A stretch of DNA of 23,329 bases from an uncultured Clostridia bacterium (GCA_937897215.1 CALCBQ010000002.1:1-23329), one strand, 5' to 3'. Positions 7,563-15,261 are shown, numbered from the stretch's first letter. Made by a program: numbers and translations. The notes: generated by a model from the letters alone, not told the origin.

Positions 7563-8773
7563 TTAATAATCTGTAACTCTGATGAGAGATTTAATACTGA
7601 TTGAAGAAATGCTGTTGAGCTTTTCTGTAAGCTCGCCTTCTGCCATAGCAGATGTTACAAACGCTAATTCGTTTGATTTGCAACCTGCAAACTCAAGCAC
7701 CTGAACTTTACCGATAGTAGCAACAACATCCTGTAAAGCATTTGCTCTGTCAGTAACTTCTGCACGAATGTAAAGAGGATTAACTGCTGATTTGTAATCA
7801 ACAACGTAGTTTTCTTCTGCTTCGCCCCAACCGAGTGGTTTCTTTCTGCCCATATTACGAGCGCAGTCAATAACGTCTGCCACAACTGCTGATGCTGTTG
7901 GGCCGTAGAATACAACATCGCCTGTTGCGTCGCCACGAACAAGAATTGCGTTGAAAACATCGTTAACAGAAGCTAACTGACTGCCATCCATAACGATTGC
8001 AGGAGAAACGATAGCGAAAATCTTGCCATCGTCCATTCTTTTAGCACGACCTAAAAGTTTGATTACGCCACCGAATGCCCCAATATATGCAACGTCGTCA
8101 AGTGTGATTTTTGTAATGCCTTCTGTATAAACTGAACATGTTTGCCAAAGCAAAGAGATGCAAGAATGCAGATTTTTCTGCAAGCGTCATGACCTTCAAC
8201 ATCAGCTGTTGGGTCTTTTTCTGCATAACCGTTATCCTGAGCAAGTTTAAGTGCATCTTCAAAACTCATATTCTTTTCAATCATCATTGTAAGAATAAAG
8301 TTTGTTGTGCCGTTTAAGATACCTGCGATTTCGTCAATCTCGTTTGCTGCAAGACATTGTGAAATTGGACGGATAATAGGAATACCACCACCAACTGATG
8401 CTTCAAACAAGAAGTTTACATTGTTCTCTTGAGCAAACTGTAAAAGCTCACAGCCCTTTGCTGCAACTAATTCTTTATTTGAAGTTACAACGCTTTTGCC
8501 TGCTTTAAGACAAGATGAAACAAATTCGTATGCAGGATGAAGACCGCCCATTGTTTCAACTACAACTTTAACATCATCATCGTTAAGAATAATGTTAAAA
8601 TCCTTTATCATTTTACTCTCGTGAGGGTCCCCTGGGAAATCTCTCAAGTCGAGAATATATTTAACTTCCATTTCATTTTGTGTACTTCTTTTAACGATAC
8701 TGTCGTGGTTTTTTGTAAGCACTTCAACTACACCTGAGCCAACTGTGCCGTAACCCATAACTGCAACATACAT
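7563..8773 (-). pseudogene. hom: Homoserine dehydrogenase, interrupted by a frameshift
   Basis: Hom (EC 1.1.1.3) reduces aspartate semialdehyde to homoserine for threonine and methionine. The upstream frame begins MYVAVMGYGTVGSG (NAD(P) site), continues through TSNKELVA, GGGIPIIRP, GILNGTTNFI and the D-x-x-x-K helix of EGHDACRK, then runs off as noise after SLCFGKHV, ending at 8063. The downstream frame resumes perfectly at VYTEGITKITLDDVAY and continues to 7563 with a C-terminal ACT domain (NPLYIRAEV…). The break is at about 8130–8140. Relatives have about four residues between the two blocks; only 2 nt remain here, which fits a 10-bp deletion. No slippery heptamer is visible, so programmed frameshifting is unlikely. 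Both halves are otherwise intact, so the lesion is recent or an assembly error. The start at 8773 has AAGGAAG about 10 nt upstream. Confidence 0.9.
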
Positions 8774-8849
8774 TAAAATTTCACTTCCTTGCCACTACCT
8801 TGAATATGAAAAAAGGTATAATAAATCATTTTAAAATATACTTTCGAAT

Positions 8850-8878
8850 ATTCTATCACAAATCGCTACAATAATAAA
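8850..8878 (-). promoter_or_regulatory. Candidate sigma-A promoter for the hom–lysC cluster
   Basis: On the minus strand TTTATT – 17 nt – TAGAAT. The -10 is good and the -35 poor. The spacer and -10 share GATTTGT and TAGAAT, at the same positions, with the promoter at 15233–15261. Located 77 nt upstream of the hom start in the divergent hom/AI-2E gap (8774–9017). No T-box or riboswitch fold was recognised in the leader. Confidence 0.4.
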
Positions 8879-8954
8879 GGGGTAATATACAATATATTTA
8901 CATTATTTTTTGCGTAATTTTTAGAAAAATTTACACAAATTTTATACTTTTTAA

Positions 8955-8983
8955 TTGATACTTAATAAAAAATGGTTTATTAT
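8955..8983 (+). promoter_or_regulatory. Sigma-A promoter of the AI-2E permease gene
   Basis: TTGATA (8955–8960), a 17-nt spacer and TATTAT (8978–8983) form a near-consensus promoter, followed by the GGAGA ribosome site at about 9004. An in-frame TTG at 8955 is the first base of this -35 box, which argues against that codon being the translation start. Confidence 0.65.
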
Positions 8984-9017
8984 ATTGTTGAACATTATTT
9001 TTTGGAGATATATAGTT

Positions 9018-10232
9018 ATGACTGGAACAGAAAAAAAGAGAAAGTTTATAATCAATGTTGTTTACACGGTTATTCTTATTGCGCTTTTTTACCTTTTCTT
9101 TAAATTCGCATTAGGAACAATTCTTCCTATTCTTTTTGCAATTATTGCAGCTATGATTTTACAGAAACCCGTTAACTTTATATGCAGAAAAACTCCACTT
9201 AAACGCGGCCTCGTTTCCGCATTAAGTGTGCTTTTAGGATTTGGACTTTTCATAAGCGTACTTGTTCTTATTGTGATTTGGGTCGGCTCTGAATTCAAGG
9301 GCTTCTTCCAGTATATTATGATTCAGTTTGAAGATATTCCTGCGCTTGTTCATAAAATTGAGAACTATATTGCAAACGCGGTGGGCTTTTTACCTGAAGA
9401 ACTTGAAACTACTGTAATGGATTTTGTAAGAGAAAAACTTGCAACATTAACAGCGCCTACAGTTACTCCAAGCGACTCATCTATGAACATTGACTTATCT
9501 ATGCTTTCAACTCCACTTATGGGAATCTGGAATACTGCAAAACAGATTCCTACAACTCTTGTTTCTGTGGTTGTGGCAGTTGTTACTTGTTGCTTTATGA
9601 CGGCAGACTTTAACAATGTTAAAAAACTTATTCTTGGATTCTTCCAGCCTGACACACGCTCAAAAATAGTTCGTGCAAAACGTCTTTTGTTCCCATCTCT
9701 CGGCAAAATGGCAAAGGCATACGGAATTATTATTACAATCACATTCTGCGAATTGTCATTAGGTCTTTTCTTGTTGAAACTTATTGGTGCTTACGATAGC
9801 GGTTACATTTTTGTTATTGCAATTCTTACTGCTATTATTGATATTGTGCCTGTTCTCGGTACAGGTACAGTACTTATCCCTTGGGCAGTTATTTCGCTTC
9901 TTAATGGTAACTACCCTCTTGCAATCGGACTTTTTGTGCTTTACGGTTGTATTACAGTTATTCGTCAGATTATCGAACCAAAACTTGTTGCAGCACAACT
10001 TGGAATCCCTGCATTCCTTACAATTTCTTCAATGTTTATCGGCTCACAGATTTTTGGTGTAATTGGTATTTTCATTCTTCCTATTACTATCGTTATGCTC
10101 AAACTTCTCAACGATGAAGGTATTATTCATATTTTCCACTACAAAGACAATATAATAAATAAAGAAGAAACTCCACCAAAAGAATCAAAAGAAAAAAATG
10201 AAGTAAAAGCGGAGGTGCCACAAGAACAATGA
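9018..10232 (+). CDS. AI-2E family transporter
   Basis: A 404-aa polytopic inner-membrane protein of the AI-2E/PerM family. Members have been linked to autoinducer-2 export, Na+/H+ antiport or, in spore formers, YtvI-like roles; the substrate cannot be told here. Seen: two N-terminal membrane hairpins, a soluble stretch (about residues 90–180), then a second membrane block with IIDIVPVLGTGTVLIPWA and the family signature IEPKLVAAQLGIPAFLTISSM. The C-terminal ~30 residues are charged and disordered (KEETPPKESKEKNEVKAE). The start at ATG 9018 is chosen because GGAGA lies 9 nt upstream and the promoter lies before it. Its stop overlaps the next gene (ATGA), so the two are translationally coupled. 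Confidence 0.88.
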   Translation: MTGTEKKRKFIINVVYTVILIALFYLFFKFALGTILPILFAIIAAMILQKPVNFICRKTPLKRGLVSALSVLLGFGLFISVLVLIVIWVGSEFKGFFQYIMIQFEDIPALVHKIENYIANAVGFLPEELETTVMDFVREKLATLTAPTVTPSDSSMNIDLSMLSTPLMGIWNTAKQIPTTLVSVVVAVVTCCFMTADFNNVKKLILGFFQPDTRSKIVRAKRLLFPSLGKMAKAYGIIITITFCELSLGLFLLKLIGAYDSGYIFVIAILTAIIDIVPVLGTGTVLIPWAVISLLNGNYPLAIGLFVLYGCITVIRQIIEPKLVAAQLGIPAFLTISSMFIGSQIFGVIGIFILPITIVMLKLLNDEGIIHIFHYKDNIINKEETPPKESKEKNEVKAEVPQEQ

Positions 10233-10948
10233 TAGATATTCACAATCATATACTTTTTTCCATTGATGACGGTGCACCTGACATTGACACATCTATAGAA
10301 ATGTGTCGCGATGCATATGAAAACGGCTATAAAACCGTTGTAGTTACACCTCATTTTACAAATTATAATCACATTGATGAATTTGTTAACGAGCGTGATT
10401 ACAAAATTGACGAATTGCAAAAAGCGTTGCAATCGGAAGAGATTCCACTTAAAGTGCTTGGCGGTGCAGAGTTGTTTTTAAGCGACGGACTTATGAAAGC
10501 AAACAATATTGACGACCTTGCAATAAACAATTCGCGATATATGCTTTGTGAATTCCCGTTAGGACCATTTAACATTAAGCGCGGTCTTATGTGGGTTGAC
10601 GAGTTAATTGAGCGCGACTACACACCAATTCTTGCACATCCTGAAAGATACTATGAGATTCATCGTAATCTTCACATTATTGATGAACTGATTGACAGAG
10701 ATGTTGTTTTTCAAGTTAATATTGACTCACTTACGGGCAGAAACGGAAAAACTCCACAACAATTATCAGTTGATTTGATTTGTCGGGGATTTGCACAACT
10801 TATTGGCACAGATGCTCACGAGTTAAAATACCGCCACACAAGAATTAAAGAAAAAATTAAAGAATTACCTTATGATATTGACCACGATATTTTTGTGAAA
10901 TGTGTAAAAACGAACCCACAAAAAGTGATTAATGATGAAGAATTATAA
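10229..10948 (+). CDS. PHP-family protein-tyrosine phosphatase (CpsB/YwqE-like)
   Basis: A 239-aa protein beginning MIDIHNHILFSIDDGA, the signature of CpsB/YwqE/Wzb-type metal-dependent tyrosine phosphatases of the PHP fold. H5 and H7 form the HxH metal pair; further ligands are in VVVTPHF, GAELFL, LAHPERY and the C-terminal LIGTDAHE. In Gram-positive capsule and exopolysaccharide systems these enzymes dephosphorylate the BY-kinase (CpsD/YwqD) to control polymer export. No BY-kinase or capsule genes are next to it, so the substrate here is unknown. It overlaps the AI-2E permease by 4 nt; GGAGGTG lies inside the end of that gene. A strong terminator follows at once. Confidence 0.88.
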   Translation: MIDIHNHILFSIDDGAPDIDTSIEMCRDAYENGYKTVVVTPHFTNYNHIDEFVNERDYKIDELQKALQSEEIPLKVLGGAELFLSDGLMKANNIDDLAINNSRYMLCEFPLGPFNIKRGLMWVDELIERDYTPILAHPERYYEIHRNLHIIDELIDRDVVFQVNIDSLTGRNGKTPQQLSVDLICRGFAQLIGTDAHELKYRHTRIKEKIKELPYDIDHDIFVKCVKTNPQKVINDEEL

Positions 10949-10980
10949 AAAACCAGCTCTTTTTCAAGAGCTGGTTTTTT
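10947..10980. terminator. Bidirectional Rho-independent terminator
   Basis: A long stem (AAAACCAGCTCTT / AAGAGCTGGTTTT) with a 4-nt loop, bordered by A- and T-runs that make it functional on both strands. It overlaps the stop of the phosphatase gene and lies 18 nt beyond the prepilin peptidase stop, so it ends the two convergent transcription units. Confidence 0.9.
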
Positions 10981-10998
10981 GTTGTCAATTTTATATTA

Positions 10999-11826
10999 TC
11001 AATGAATGTGATTATGTGTACTTACGATTCCGCAAAGAGCTAAATACCAATCAATAACCTGACTGCCACAGAACATACAGATTACAACTGCAAGGGATAA
11101 ATGTGGTGCAAACGGCACTTTTCTTGGCACTTTACCTTTGTTCTTGATTGCCATAAAAATAAGATAAAGTGTGCCGATAAATCCGCCCATAACAAGTGAG
11201 AGTAAAACGACTTTCCAGCCAAGCAAGAATCCGCAGGCAGCCATAAGTTTAATATCGCCGCCACCCATTCCGCCTTTAGAAACGACAGCAAGAATAAAGA
11301 GAATACCACTTGCGGCAAAAATGCCGATTACTCGCTCGATAAGGCAATGCAAATCGAAGCCTTCTTTGACAAGTTCATTTATATAAACAAATGCTCCGCC
11401 AACGAAAATAGTAATCCACATTGAGTCAGGGATTTCCATTGTACGCCAGTCAATAACAGTTGTAACAAGCAATGCAGAGAATGCAACACAGTATCCCACA
11501 AGTGCAAGTGATGGCTTTGCATCACAAACAAACCAGAATATAAGCGAATACATAATACCGTTAATTGCTTCAACTATTGGGTACTGCACAGAAATCTTTG
11601 CTTTACAGTAACGACACTTACCACCAAGGAAAATCCAACTAAAAAGTGGGAATAAATCCTTTGCATAAAGTCTGTGATTACAGCTCATACAATGACTATT
11701 TGTAGTTGTAACATTTTCGCCCTTTGGTAATCTGTAAATAAGCACATTAAGAAAACTGCCTATACAAATACCCATAAGGAATACGAAAAATGTTATAAAA
11801 AGTTTTGGTATAAGTAAATAATCCAT
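10999..11826 (-). CDS. Prepilin peptidase (A24 family)
   Basis: A 275-aa bifunctional leader peptidase/methylase of type IV pili or competence pseudopili (PilD/ComC family). It cuts class III signal peptides at the cytoplasmic face and N-methylates the new Phe. Seen: an N-terminal GSFLNVLIYRLP segment, a zinc-type four-cysteine module (C46, C49, C71, C74), and the two catalytic aspartates D126 (VIDWRTMEIPD) and D191 (GGGDIKL), with about eight membrane segments. GAGGAG lies 6 nt before the ATG, inside the last codons of the upstream YfhO gene (3-nt gap), so the two are coupled. Natural substrates are the two pilin-like proteins encoded 3–5 kb upstream. No PilB/PilC/PilT genes are in this window. 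Confidence 0.93.
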   Translation of the reverse strand: MDYLLIPKLFITFFVFLMGICIGSFLNVLIYRLPKGENVTTTNSHCMSCNHRLYAKDLFPLFSWIFLGGKCRYCKAKISVQYPIVEAINGIMYSLIFWFVCDAKPSLALVGYCVAFSALLVTTVIDWRTMEIPDSMWITIFVGGAFVYINELVKEGFDLHCLIERVIGIFAASGILFILAVVSKGGMGGGDIKLMAACGFLLGWKVVLLSLVMGGFIGTLYLIFMAIKNKGKVPRKVPFAPHLSLAVVICMFCGSQVIDWYLALCGIVSTHNHIH

Positions 11827-11829
11827 AAA

Positions 11830-14691
11830 TTACTCCTCATTCACACTTGTTTCGTCTATTGTAACACATAATTCTTCTTTTTTCGAGCGTTTTGTTGCAA
11901 TTACCGCCCAAGCAACAAGAATTGCCACACTCACGCCTGTAATTACCGCACCTGGTACAAATCCTACAGGAGTATATTTCATCTCAACAATATGCTCACC
12001 TTTGCTGATACCTGTCATAAGAATATGGCTTTCGTGTTCATATAATCCCACTTGTTGACCATCAACAAAGATTTTCCAACCCTTGTCAAAAGTTATTGGA
12101 ATATAGAGCGCACCGTCAGTATAACTTGTTACTTTCGCCTTAACATAAGTATCTTCAAATTCAAGAAGTTCAGTATCACTCATAGCATCAAGAGTATTGT
12201 ATCCTTCTTCAAATACAGTTTCATCAATTGTATAAGTTATAATTGAAAAAGCAGACGATTTATTAAGGTACACATCATCAGAATTGGTATTTTTAGTTCT
12301 ATGTCCTCCAATCCTTACCTTTACGACATCATCCTTCTTTACTTCACCAATTTCATAAGTTCTTGTTTCTCCCATTGAAACGATTTCATAGTAGTTTTCT
12401 TTACCATTAACTGTAACATACAAATCTGTAAACTCTGATGTATCTACATAAAGATACATTAAACCATCATTTTGAGCAACCGAATTAAAGCTTACATAAG
12501 CTGGCTTAGTTTTATCCAAAACCTCATAACTAACTCGCAACATATTATCTTCAAAATATTGATATAAGTCTTTATACTCATCCAAATCAACCTCGTGATT
12601 ATGACCATCATGGTTGTGCTCATCGTGGTTTTCTTGTGTGGTGTTATTGCTATTCTCTGTTATTCTATCTTCATTGGAAATGTATTTGCAGTTTTCATAT
12701 TCTAATTCTGTCGTTTTATTTTTATATACAACATCTTTATCTAAACCCGTAATGCACTTAAATACTTGATTTTGATTGTCTGCTACACTGAAAAATTCAA
12801 ATGGCTCCCACTTATCAAGTTCAAAACTTGCAGTATACATAAACGGCATAGTATATTTATTTTCAAACAAAGTATATGTATTATCAGTTTTTAATTGTTT
12901 TCTATACCAATTTTCTGATAATCTTCCTGTTCCATCCAAATAATAGCGAGAAGGAAAAAGCAAGTTGTATATCGGAGTTTGTTCTTGCGCGCCATTCTGA
13001 GCGTTCATTCTATTACCATAACTACCCAATTCTGAATGAGAAAGTACATAGTTACCATCGGCCATTGATGAATATAATTCTGTACTATTATAGCCAAACA
13101 AAAAGCCATACATCAACATTTCATCAAAATCTTTTGAATTCGCAGCAAAAGTAAGATATTCGCCATCTTGCAATAATGAAACTGTTTCTTGTACAACAGG
13201 TTCTTCTTCAAATATACCTGTAACGTCCTTAACATTTATACTATTTCTATTAAACGTAAATGTTTCAACAAAAACTGCCAACAAAATCAACCATATTATT
13301 AATTTAGGCATTTTATTTTTGCTTTGCAAAATTAAAAGAATAGTAAATATCACAACAAATGCAATTATGCACAAAGCTACCTTCCAAGAGAAAAAGTAAT
13401 AGCTTAGAGTTGGACTAAAATATAAGCATACCACACCTATAATAGATACTAACGAACCTAAAACAATGCCTAAAATACGCGTTTGTTTTATATTAATAAA
13501 TGTCTCGTAAGCAATCTTAAGCAATACAAATGAATATACAAACGCAAAACGATATGCAAGGCCTGCAGGTTCTCCAAAACCATGCCACACATATGAAATT
13601 GAATGAATCGCAAAAGAAATCCACATTACTACAAGCAAGAATAAGTTTCCTACTTTTTTCTTAATTGATATTCCTCGTGTAAATAAAAATGCAACATTTA
13701 GAATAACTGCCATTAATCCTACAAAGCAAAATATGTAATCATATGTGTTGAATGTTATATAAATATCATTTGCCGGAAAAATATGTGATGCTATTGCTGC
13801 ACAAAAATCCATAAAATTCAATTGTGAATCTCTTATTGACACTGCACCTTTAACTGTACTTTGAAGACTAACAAATGCAGGCATTGTAAATATTGCAGAA
13901 ATTGCCCCCGCGAGTAATGAAGATAAACCAAATTTGATAAAACTTCCTAATAGATATGAGTTCTTCAAAACTTCAAAAATATTTATACCATCTTCCTCGG
14001 ATGTTAAACCATCTTCTAAACCAGTACCTTCATAGTTAATATCGTCATCTGAAATAAGACAATAAATAAAATAAACAACACAGAATATACAAATAATCCA
14101 TCCAATATAAAAATTAGATGTTATTGACAATCCTAAAAACAAAGAATATTTCCATGCACTTTTACCATTCATCATTTCATTTATACCTAAAATAACGAGT
14201 GGAAAATAAATAATAGCGTCAATCCAAGTTGCAAAAAATATTGCACCAATTATGAAAGCAGAAAATCCCCAAAGTATAGAAAATATTGCTAAAGTAACGT
14301 CGTTTCTTTTGTATGTATTCTTAAGATAAACAGAAAAAGTCAATGATGCAAAAACAGGTTTTATAAGGGTAATAAGAGAAAATGCTTCTGACATATTATC
14401 ATTTTCAAAAAACAACCCAATCAAATTAAAAGGACTTACCAAATAATATGATATTGTTGACCAAAAGTTTACTCCTCTGCCTGCGTGCCATGAATACAAC
14501 AAAGAACTGCCATCTTTTATTTTCTCTACCAACTCTGAAAGAAAAGGTACATATTGAGCAAAACCATCGCCAACTGCTGTAGTTAGATTGCCAAATGGAA
14601 AGAGTCCCGATAAAGCATATATAACGGCCATTAACCCTAGTGTACAAATAGGACCTAGCCATATAAATGATATCTGTTTCTTCATTTTCAT
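11830..14691 (-). CDS. YfhO family membrane protein (probable GT-C-type glycosyltransferase)
   Basis: A 953-aa YfhO-family protein. The family has a GT-C-like membrane fold; B. subtilis YfhO and its Listeria and Lactobacillus relatives glycosylate teichoic acids or related wall polymers with lipid-linked sugars. Seen: an N-terminal block of about eleven to thirteen membrane helices (residues 10–480) with the first loop VGDGFAQYVPFLSE and YSWHAGRGVNFWSTISYYL, a large extracellular domain (about 490–920), and a last helix near 930 followed by a basic/acidic tail. A histidine-rich linker is at residues 689–699. The ATG at 14691 has AGGA 6 nt upstream; the earlier in-frame GTG at 14709 lacks a site. 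It is coupled to the prepilin peptidase gene, which suggests pilin glycosylation or a shared surface role (inference). Upstream is the DUF559 cassette. Confidence 0.85.
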   Translation of the reverse strand: MKMKKQISFIWLGPICTLGLMAVIYALSGLFPFGNLTTAVGDGFAQYVPFLSELVEKIKDGSSLLYSWHAGRGVNFWSTISYYLVSPFNLIGLFFENDNMSEAFSLITLIKPVFASLTFSVYLKNTYKRNDVTLAIFSILWGFSAFIIGAIFFATWIDAIIYFPLVILGINEMMNGKSAWKYSLFLGLSITSNFYIGWIICIFCVVYFIYCLISDDDINYEGTGLEDGLTSEEDGINIFEVLKNSYLLGSFIKFGLSSLLAGAISAIFTMPAFVSLQSTVKGAVSIRDSQLNFMDFCAAIASHIFPANDIYITFNTYDYIFCFVGLMAVILNVAFLFTRGISIKKKVGNLFLLVVMWISFAIHSISYVWHGFGEPAGLAYRFAFVYSFVLLKIAYETFINIKQTRILGIVLGSLVSIIGVVCLYFSPTLSYYFFSWKVALCIIAFVVIFTILLILQSKNKMPKLIIWLILLAVFVETFTFNRNSINVKDVTGIFEEEPVVQETVSLLQDGEYLTFAANSKDFDEMLMYGFLFGYNSTELYSSMADGNYVLSHSELGSYGNRMNAQNGAQEQTPIYNLLFPSRYYLDGTGRLSENWYRKQLKTDNTYTLFENKYTMPFMYTASFELDKWEPFEFFSVADNQNQVFKCITGLDKDVVYKNKTTELEYENCKYISNEDRITENSNNTTQENHDEHNHDGHNHEVDLDEYKDLYQYFEDNMLRVSYEVLDKTKPAYVSFNSVAQNDGLMYLYVDTSEFTDLYVTVNGKENYYEIVSMGETRTYEIGEVKKDDVVKVRIGGHRTKNTNSDDVYLNKSSAFSIITYTIDETVFEEGYNTLDAMSDTELLEFEDTYVKAKVTSYTDGALYIPITFDKGWKIFVDGQQVGLYEHESHILMTGISKGEHIVEMKYTPVGFVPGAVITGVSVAILVAWAVIATKRSKKEELCVTIDETSVNEE

Positions 14692-14715
14692 ATAACTTCC
14701 TGCTTTCACTTATAA

Positions 14716-14813
14716 TTGCCTTCCCCTTGAGGGGAAGGGGGACCGCTTGCGGTGGATGAGGTGTTTGCCTTCCCCTTGAGGGGAAGGGGGACCGCTTGCG
14801 GTGGATGAGGTGT
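14716..14813 (+). repeat. Two exact tandem copies of a 49-bp double-hairpin repeat
   Basis: Units 14716–14764 and 14765–14813 are identical. Each holds hairpin 1 (CCTTCCCC–TTGA–GGGGAAGG, 8-bp stem), hairpin 2 (ACCGC–TT–GCGGT) and the tail GGATGAGGTGT. An inverted, diverged copy lies at 15170–15223 on the far side of the DUF559 gene. The second unit ends at the gene's stop codon. Confidence 0.9.
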
Positions 14814-15166
14814 TACTCAAGCAATCCAAAATTCTTTAATATATCTTCACACACACTGTCAAAAGTGGTGTTAACTTCATAATTTGAATATCTCAAAACC
14901 TTTAATCCAATTCTGTTCAAATACTCATCTCGTATTTTATCTTCAACTATCCCTGTTTTTTCAAAATGTTGAGAACCGTCAATTTCTATTACTATCTTCT
15001 TTGATGCACAATAAAAGTCAACTATATAACTACCTATAACTTTTTGTCTATTAATAACTATTGGTAATTCTTTCAAAAAATCATACCATAAATGTCTTTC
15101 CTGAGGTGTCATTTCTTTTCTGAGGTTTTGCGAATATTTAACTAAGTTTTTGTTATAATTTTTCAT
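14813..15166 (-). CDS. DUF559 endonuclease-like protein
   Basis: A 117-aa protein of the DUF559 family, which has a Vsr/PD-(D/E)xK restriction-endonuclease-like fold. Seen: an N-terminal helix with LRKEMTPQERHLWYDFL, the strand and turn YIVDFYCASKKIVIEIDGSQHF with candidate metal ligands D50, E61 and D63, and a C-terminal LKVLRYSNYEVNTTFDSVCEDI. Nuclease activity is likely but not shown for most members. The ATG at 15166 is chosen over an in-frame ATG at 15214 because GAGGTG, part of the flanking repeat, lies 4 nt upstream. Repeats abut both ends. A sigma-A promoter at 15233–15261 would start the transcript just outside the cassette and could read on into the YfhO gene. It could be a selfish-element nuclease, a repair-type nicking enzyme or defence-related. 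Confidence 0.85.
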   Translation of the reverse strand: MKNYNKNLVKYSQNLRKEMTPQERHLWYDFLKELPIVINRQKVIGSYIVDFYCASKKIVIEIDGSQHFEKTGIVEDKIRDEYLNRIGLKVLRYSNYEVNTTFDSVCEDILKNFGLLE

Positions 15167-15169
15167 TTG

Positions 15170-15223
15170 ACACCTCATCCGTCTTTTGCTCTGCAAAAGC
15201 CACCTTCCCCTCAAGGGGAAGGC
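15170..15223 (-). repeat. Inverted, diverged copy of the double-hairpin repeat
   Basis: In inverted orientation to the pair at 14716–14813. It keeps hairpin 1 exactly (15203–15222, 8-bp stem) and the 11-nt tail, but hairpin 2 is CTTTTGC–TCT–GCAAAAG (15183–15199), a different sequence with intact pairing. The tail supplies the ribosome site of the DUF559 gene, which starts 4 nt beyond. Confidence 0.88.
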
Positions 15224-15232
15224 GTTATATAT

Positions 15233-15261
15233 ATTCTACTACAAATCAATATAAAGGTCAA
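15233..15261 (-). promoter_or_regulatory. Sigma-A promoter upstream of the DUF559–YfhO–prepilin peptidase genes
   Basis: TTGACC (15256–15261), a 17-nt spacer and TAGAAT (15233–15238) on the minus strand. The predicted start at about 15226 is just outside the repeat at 15170–15223, so the leader would begin with the two hairpins. The spacer shares TTGATTTGTAG with the pilin promoter at 15834–15862. Confidence 0.65.

Larger units (their letters stand above)
14716..15223 (-). mobile_element. Candidate mobile cassette: DUF559 gene between inverted double-hairpin repeats
   Basis: A ~0.5-kb unit made only of a DUF559 gene and flanking inverted palindromic repeats (two tandem copies beyond the 3' end, one before the 5' end). 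The repeats touch the gene on both sides: the tail GGATGAGGTGT carries the Shine-Dalgarno at the start side, and the stop codon begins in the last base of the repeat at the other. Autonomous movement is inferred from this architecture; no clean target-site duplication was found. REP/RAYT elements are the closest known analogy. Confidence 0.45.

Noticed and set aside
8063..8183. Programmed ribosomal frameshift to join the two hom halves
   Set aside because: No slippery heptamer or stimulatory structure is visible and codons are missing at the junction, so a deletion explains it better.
8774..9017. T-box or amino-acid riboswitch in the hom leader
   Set aside because: The leader is short and AT-rich, with no T-box sequence, specifier hairpin or terminator/antiterminator pair.
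9365..9742. 125-codon minus-strand frame opposite the AI-2E permease gene
   Set aside because: Shadow frame of a conserved membrane protein gene; no promoter or ribosome site and no recognisable motif.
14718..14739. Hairpin 1 of the repeats as a Rho-independent terminator
   Set aside because: No T-run follows on either strand, and the same hairpin occurs in all copies as part of a larger conserved repeat.
14711..15230. Possible target-site duplication (TTATA-like bases) on both sides of the DUF559 cassette
   Set aside because: The similar bases lie at different distances from the repeats and are simple AT-rich sequence; they do not form a convincing direct repeat.
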